Shown here piece after piece: positions 62,211 to 64,000 of a stretch of 64,000 bases of DNA; positions within the stretch are counted from its first letter, which is position 1; the number at the start of each line of letters is the position of its first letter. Below the pieces are notes generated by a model. The model worked only from the letters and a program-made list of their open reading frames with translations, was not told where the DNA came from and made no database searches. The position numbers and the translations under genes are program-made. The DNA is from Littorina saxatilis (Eukaryota; Mollusca; Gastropoda; Littorinimorpha; Littorinidae): NCBI RefSeq assembly GCF_037325665.1, contig NC_090255.1, positions 29,994,310 through 30,058,309 of the forward strand, read 5' to 3'.

Positions 62211-64000
62211 ACGAATGAAACAGGCATTACTGTTTACATAAGTGAATCAGTTACATATAAACGACTACCTCATCTTGAGGTTCATGGAGTTGAATCAATA
62301 TGGATTGAAGTTAAATTAAAAAGATCTCCGCCCTTACTGTTAGGATTTATTTATAGAAACCCTTCTGAAAGAGTAAATTGGGCAGATAACTTTACTATTA
62401 TGATGGACACTGGATTCAAAAGAAATCTTGCTCTCAGGAGATTTTAATATTGATTTACTGAAGCCACATAAAAATTGGAATGATAAAATTAATAGCTTTG
62501 ATTTGCAACAAATGGTTCAGTTACCCACTAGGGTCATGGCTGTTTCTAAAAGTCTTATTGATCATATTTACGTGTCAGAAAAACAAAATATTATTGAAAC
62601 ATGCGTTCCTATTTTATCCTGCAGGGCTCATTATCCAGTGTGTCTTATTACCTGGTCAAGGAAAGGTATTAAGATCCCTAAAGCTGGACATAAAACTGTA
62701 ACTTATCGTCGTTTCTCGCGTTTTAATAAAAATGCTTTTCTCTCTGATTTAATTCAGTCCTCTTTCTGAAGTCTATAGCTTTCAGAATCCTGATAAAGCT
62801 TTGGAGCATTGGTATAATATTTTTATTTCTATTTATGATAAACATGCACCATTAATTACGCACAGAGTTAGACATATTGAGAAACCAAAGTGGGCGGGGA
62901 TGTAGCTCAGTCGGTAGCGCGCTGGATTTGTATTCAGTTGGCCGCTGTCAACGTGAGTTCGTCCCCACGTTCGGCGAGAGATTTATTTCTCAGAGTCAAC
63001 TTTGTGTGCAGACTCTCCTCGGTGTCCGAACACCCCCGTGTGTACACGCAAGCACAAGACCAAGTGCGCACGAAAAAGATCCTGTAATCCATGTCAGAGT
63101 TCGGTGGGTTATAGAAACACGAACATACCCAGCATGCTTCCTCCGAAAGCGGCGTATGGCTGCCTAAATGGCGGGGTAAAAACGGTCATACACGTAAAAT
63201 TCCACTCGTGCAAAACACGAGTGTACGTGGGAGTTTCAGCCCACGAACGCAGAAGAAGAAGAAGAAGAAGAAGAAGAAGAAGAAGAAGAAGAAGAAGAAG
63301 AAGAAGAAGAAGAAGAAGAAGAAGAAGAAGAGAAACCAAAGTGGCTTGATCAAGAAACAGAAGATGCTGCAAACCACAGGGATTATTTGAAAGCAAAGGG
63401 TGATTTTGAAGGATATAAACGGCAAAGAAATAATGTAAGTTCCCTAAAAAGAACTAAAAAGAAAATCTATTTCACTGAACTAGTGTCATCTAAACAAGAT
63501 TCAAAATCAATTTGGAAAGCCATTAATTTATTAACAAACAAGCGTTCTAATTCACACCCTACTGCCATGAAAAATATTTCCGCTGATAAACTTAATTTAC
63601 ATTTTTCTACAGTGGGGCAAAAAGTTATTCCTATTGATAGAACACAAGAAAATGATTTAAATACCTTAATAGATCATTGCAAATCTAAGAGAATAGAGGC
63701 AGAAATGCCGCTACAACACATGACTGTGTCTGAAGTTTACTTTGCACTTGTTCATCTTAAACAAACAGGAACCCGGGGTGTAGATAGAATAGACAGTAAA
63801 ATATTGATAATAGCTGCTCCTGTAATCACAGACACCTTGACATACATTTACAACTTATGCATTACCACCTCTTATTTTCCAACTGCATTTAAGCAAGCTA
63901 AGGTAATCCCTCTGTTTAAATCGGGTGATCCTTCTGATCCCTCTAATTACAGGCCTATTTCAATCCTGTCACCACTTTCAAAACCCTTGGAAAAACATTT
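62210..64000 (+). mobile_element. Non-LTR retrotransposon (LINE), 5'-truncated, continuing past the window
   Basis: Translation gives the late part of an apurinic-type endonuclease: VESIWIEVKLKRSPPLLLGF with IYRNPS, then LSGDFNIDLLKP, then SLIDHIYVSEKQ. After the SINE insertion it continues with KPKWLDQETEDAANHRDYLK, a linker, and the start of reverse transcriptase (TGTRGVDRIDSKIL, AFKQAKVIPLFKSGDPSDPS, NYRPISILSPLSKPLEKH). One frameshift lies near 62410 between MMDTGF and KEILLSGDFN, and another small break near 62768; the second half is open to 64000. The layout fits the CR1/Jockey-like group. It is probably dead because of the truncation, frameshifts and SINE. Confidence 0.85.
62894..63329 (+). 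mobile_element. GAA-tailed SINE (family C), head variant 2, inserted in the LINE
   Basis: A tRNA-like head (gggatgtagctcagtcggta with A-box, and gtgagttcgtccc as B-box) is followed by the family C body and a (GAA)n tail of about 80 bp. The 15 bases gagaaaccaaagtgg occur directly before and after (62879-62893 and 63330-63344), which proves insertion into the LINE. The poly-Lys, poly-Arg and poly-Leu frames over the tail are artefacts. Confidence 0.95.

Overview
This looks like nuclear DNA of a marine mollusc, most likely a gastropod. Animal-type GT-AG introns interrupt a recognisable metazoan gene, and the rest is crowded with short tRNA-headed SINEs, TTAA-flanked MITEs, Helentron-like non-autonomous repeats, microsatellites and DIRS, Ty3 and Tc1 elements of the kind that fill mollusc genomes. 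The organism call is inference from repeat style.

The best-supported host gene is an extracellular sulfatase of the SULF1/SULF2 type on the minus strand. Five consecutive coding exons (12860-13115, 11828-12067, 10419-10644, 9974-10069, 626-776) join with matching phases into 323 codons carrying the signal anchor, the TDDQD metal site and the CCPSR site where the formylglycine forms. The gene runs off the left edge. Its fourth intron is swollen to 9.2 kb by nested insertions: an old CAGGG-ended MITE, a young whole-looking DIRS retroelement inside it (about 1131-7567), a SINE that landed on the MITE tip, twelve exact 70-bp minisatellite units and a TTAA MITE. A second DIRS element of another lineage (13326-20695, minus) lies about 210 bp upstream of the sulfatase start codon and carries a 2.46-kb foldback element.

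From 20.7 to 36.3 kb the window is repeat ground: a Helentron-like element rich in nuclear-receptor half sites (21952-22704), a TTAA MITE, one candidate C-terminal exon (26167-26382, minus), two CAGGG-type MITEs, a broken Ty3/gypsy element with 185-bp LTRs (28189-33589) that landed in a GA microsatellite, a TTAA foldback element (33670-34644) and another Helentron-like element (35202-36083). A 200-base assembly gap follows at 36301-36500, then degenerate GGAC and CA arrays.

From 38 to 53 kb there are SINEs of four families, weak candidate exons on the plus strand, several MITEs and a complete Tc1-type transposon (43098-44615) with an intact DD34E transposase, near-perfect inverted repeats and a TA target duplication. 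From 53 to 61.4 kb lies an old, diverged duplication array, a 12-unit minisatellite abutting a MITE, and a chain of GT-AG bounded exons on the minus strand that looks like the untranslated 5' part of a gene or a long non-coding RNA starting near 61.4 kb. The right edge holds a LINE (62210 to beyond 64000) split by a SINE with a 15-bp target duplication.

I saw no rRNA gene, functional tRNA gene, CRISPR array or bacterial-type operon.
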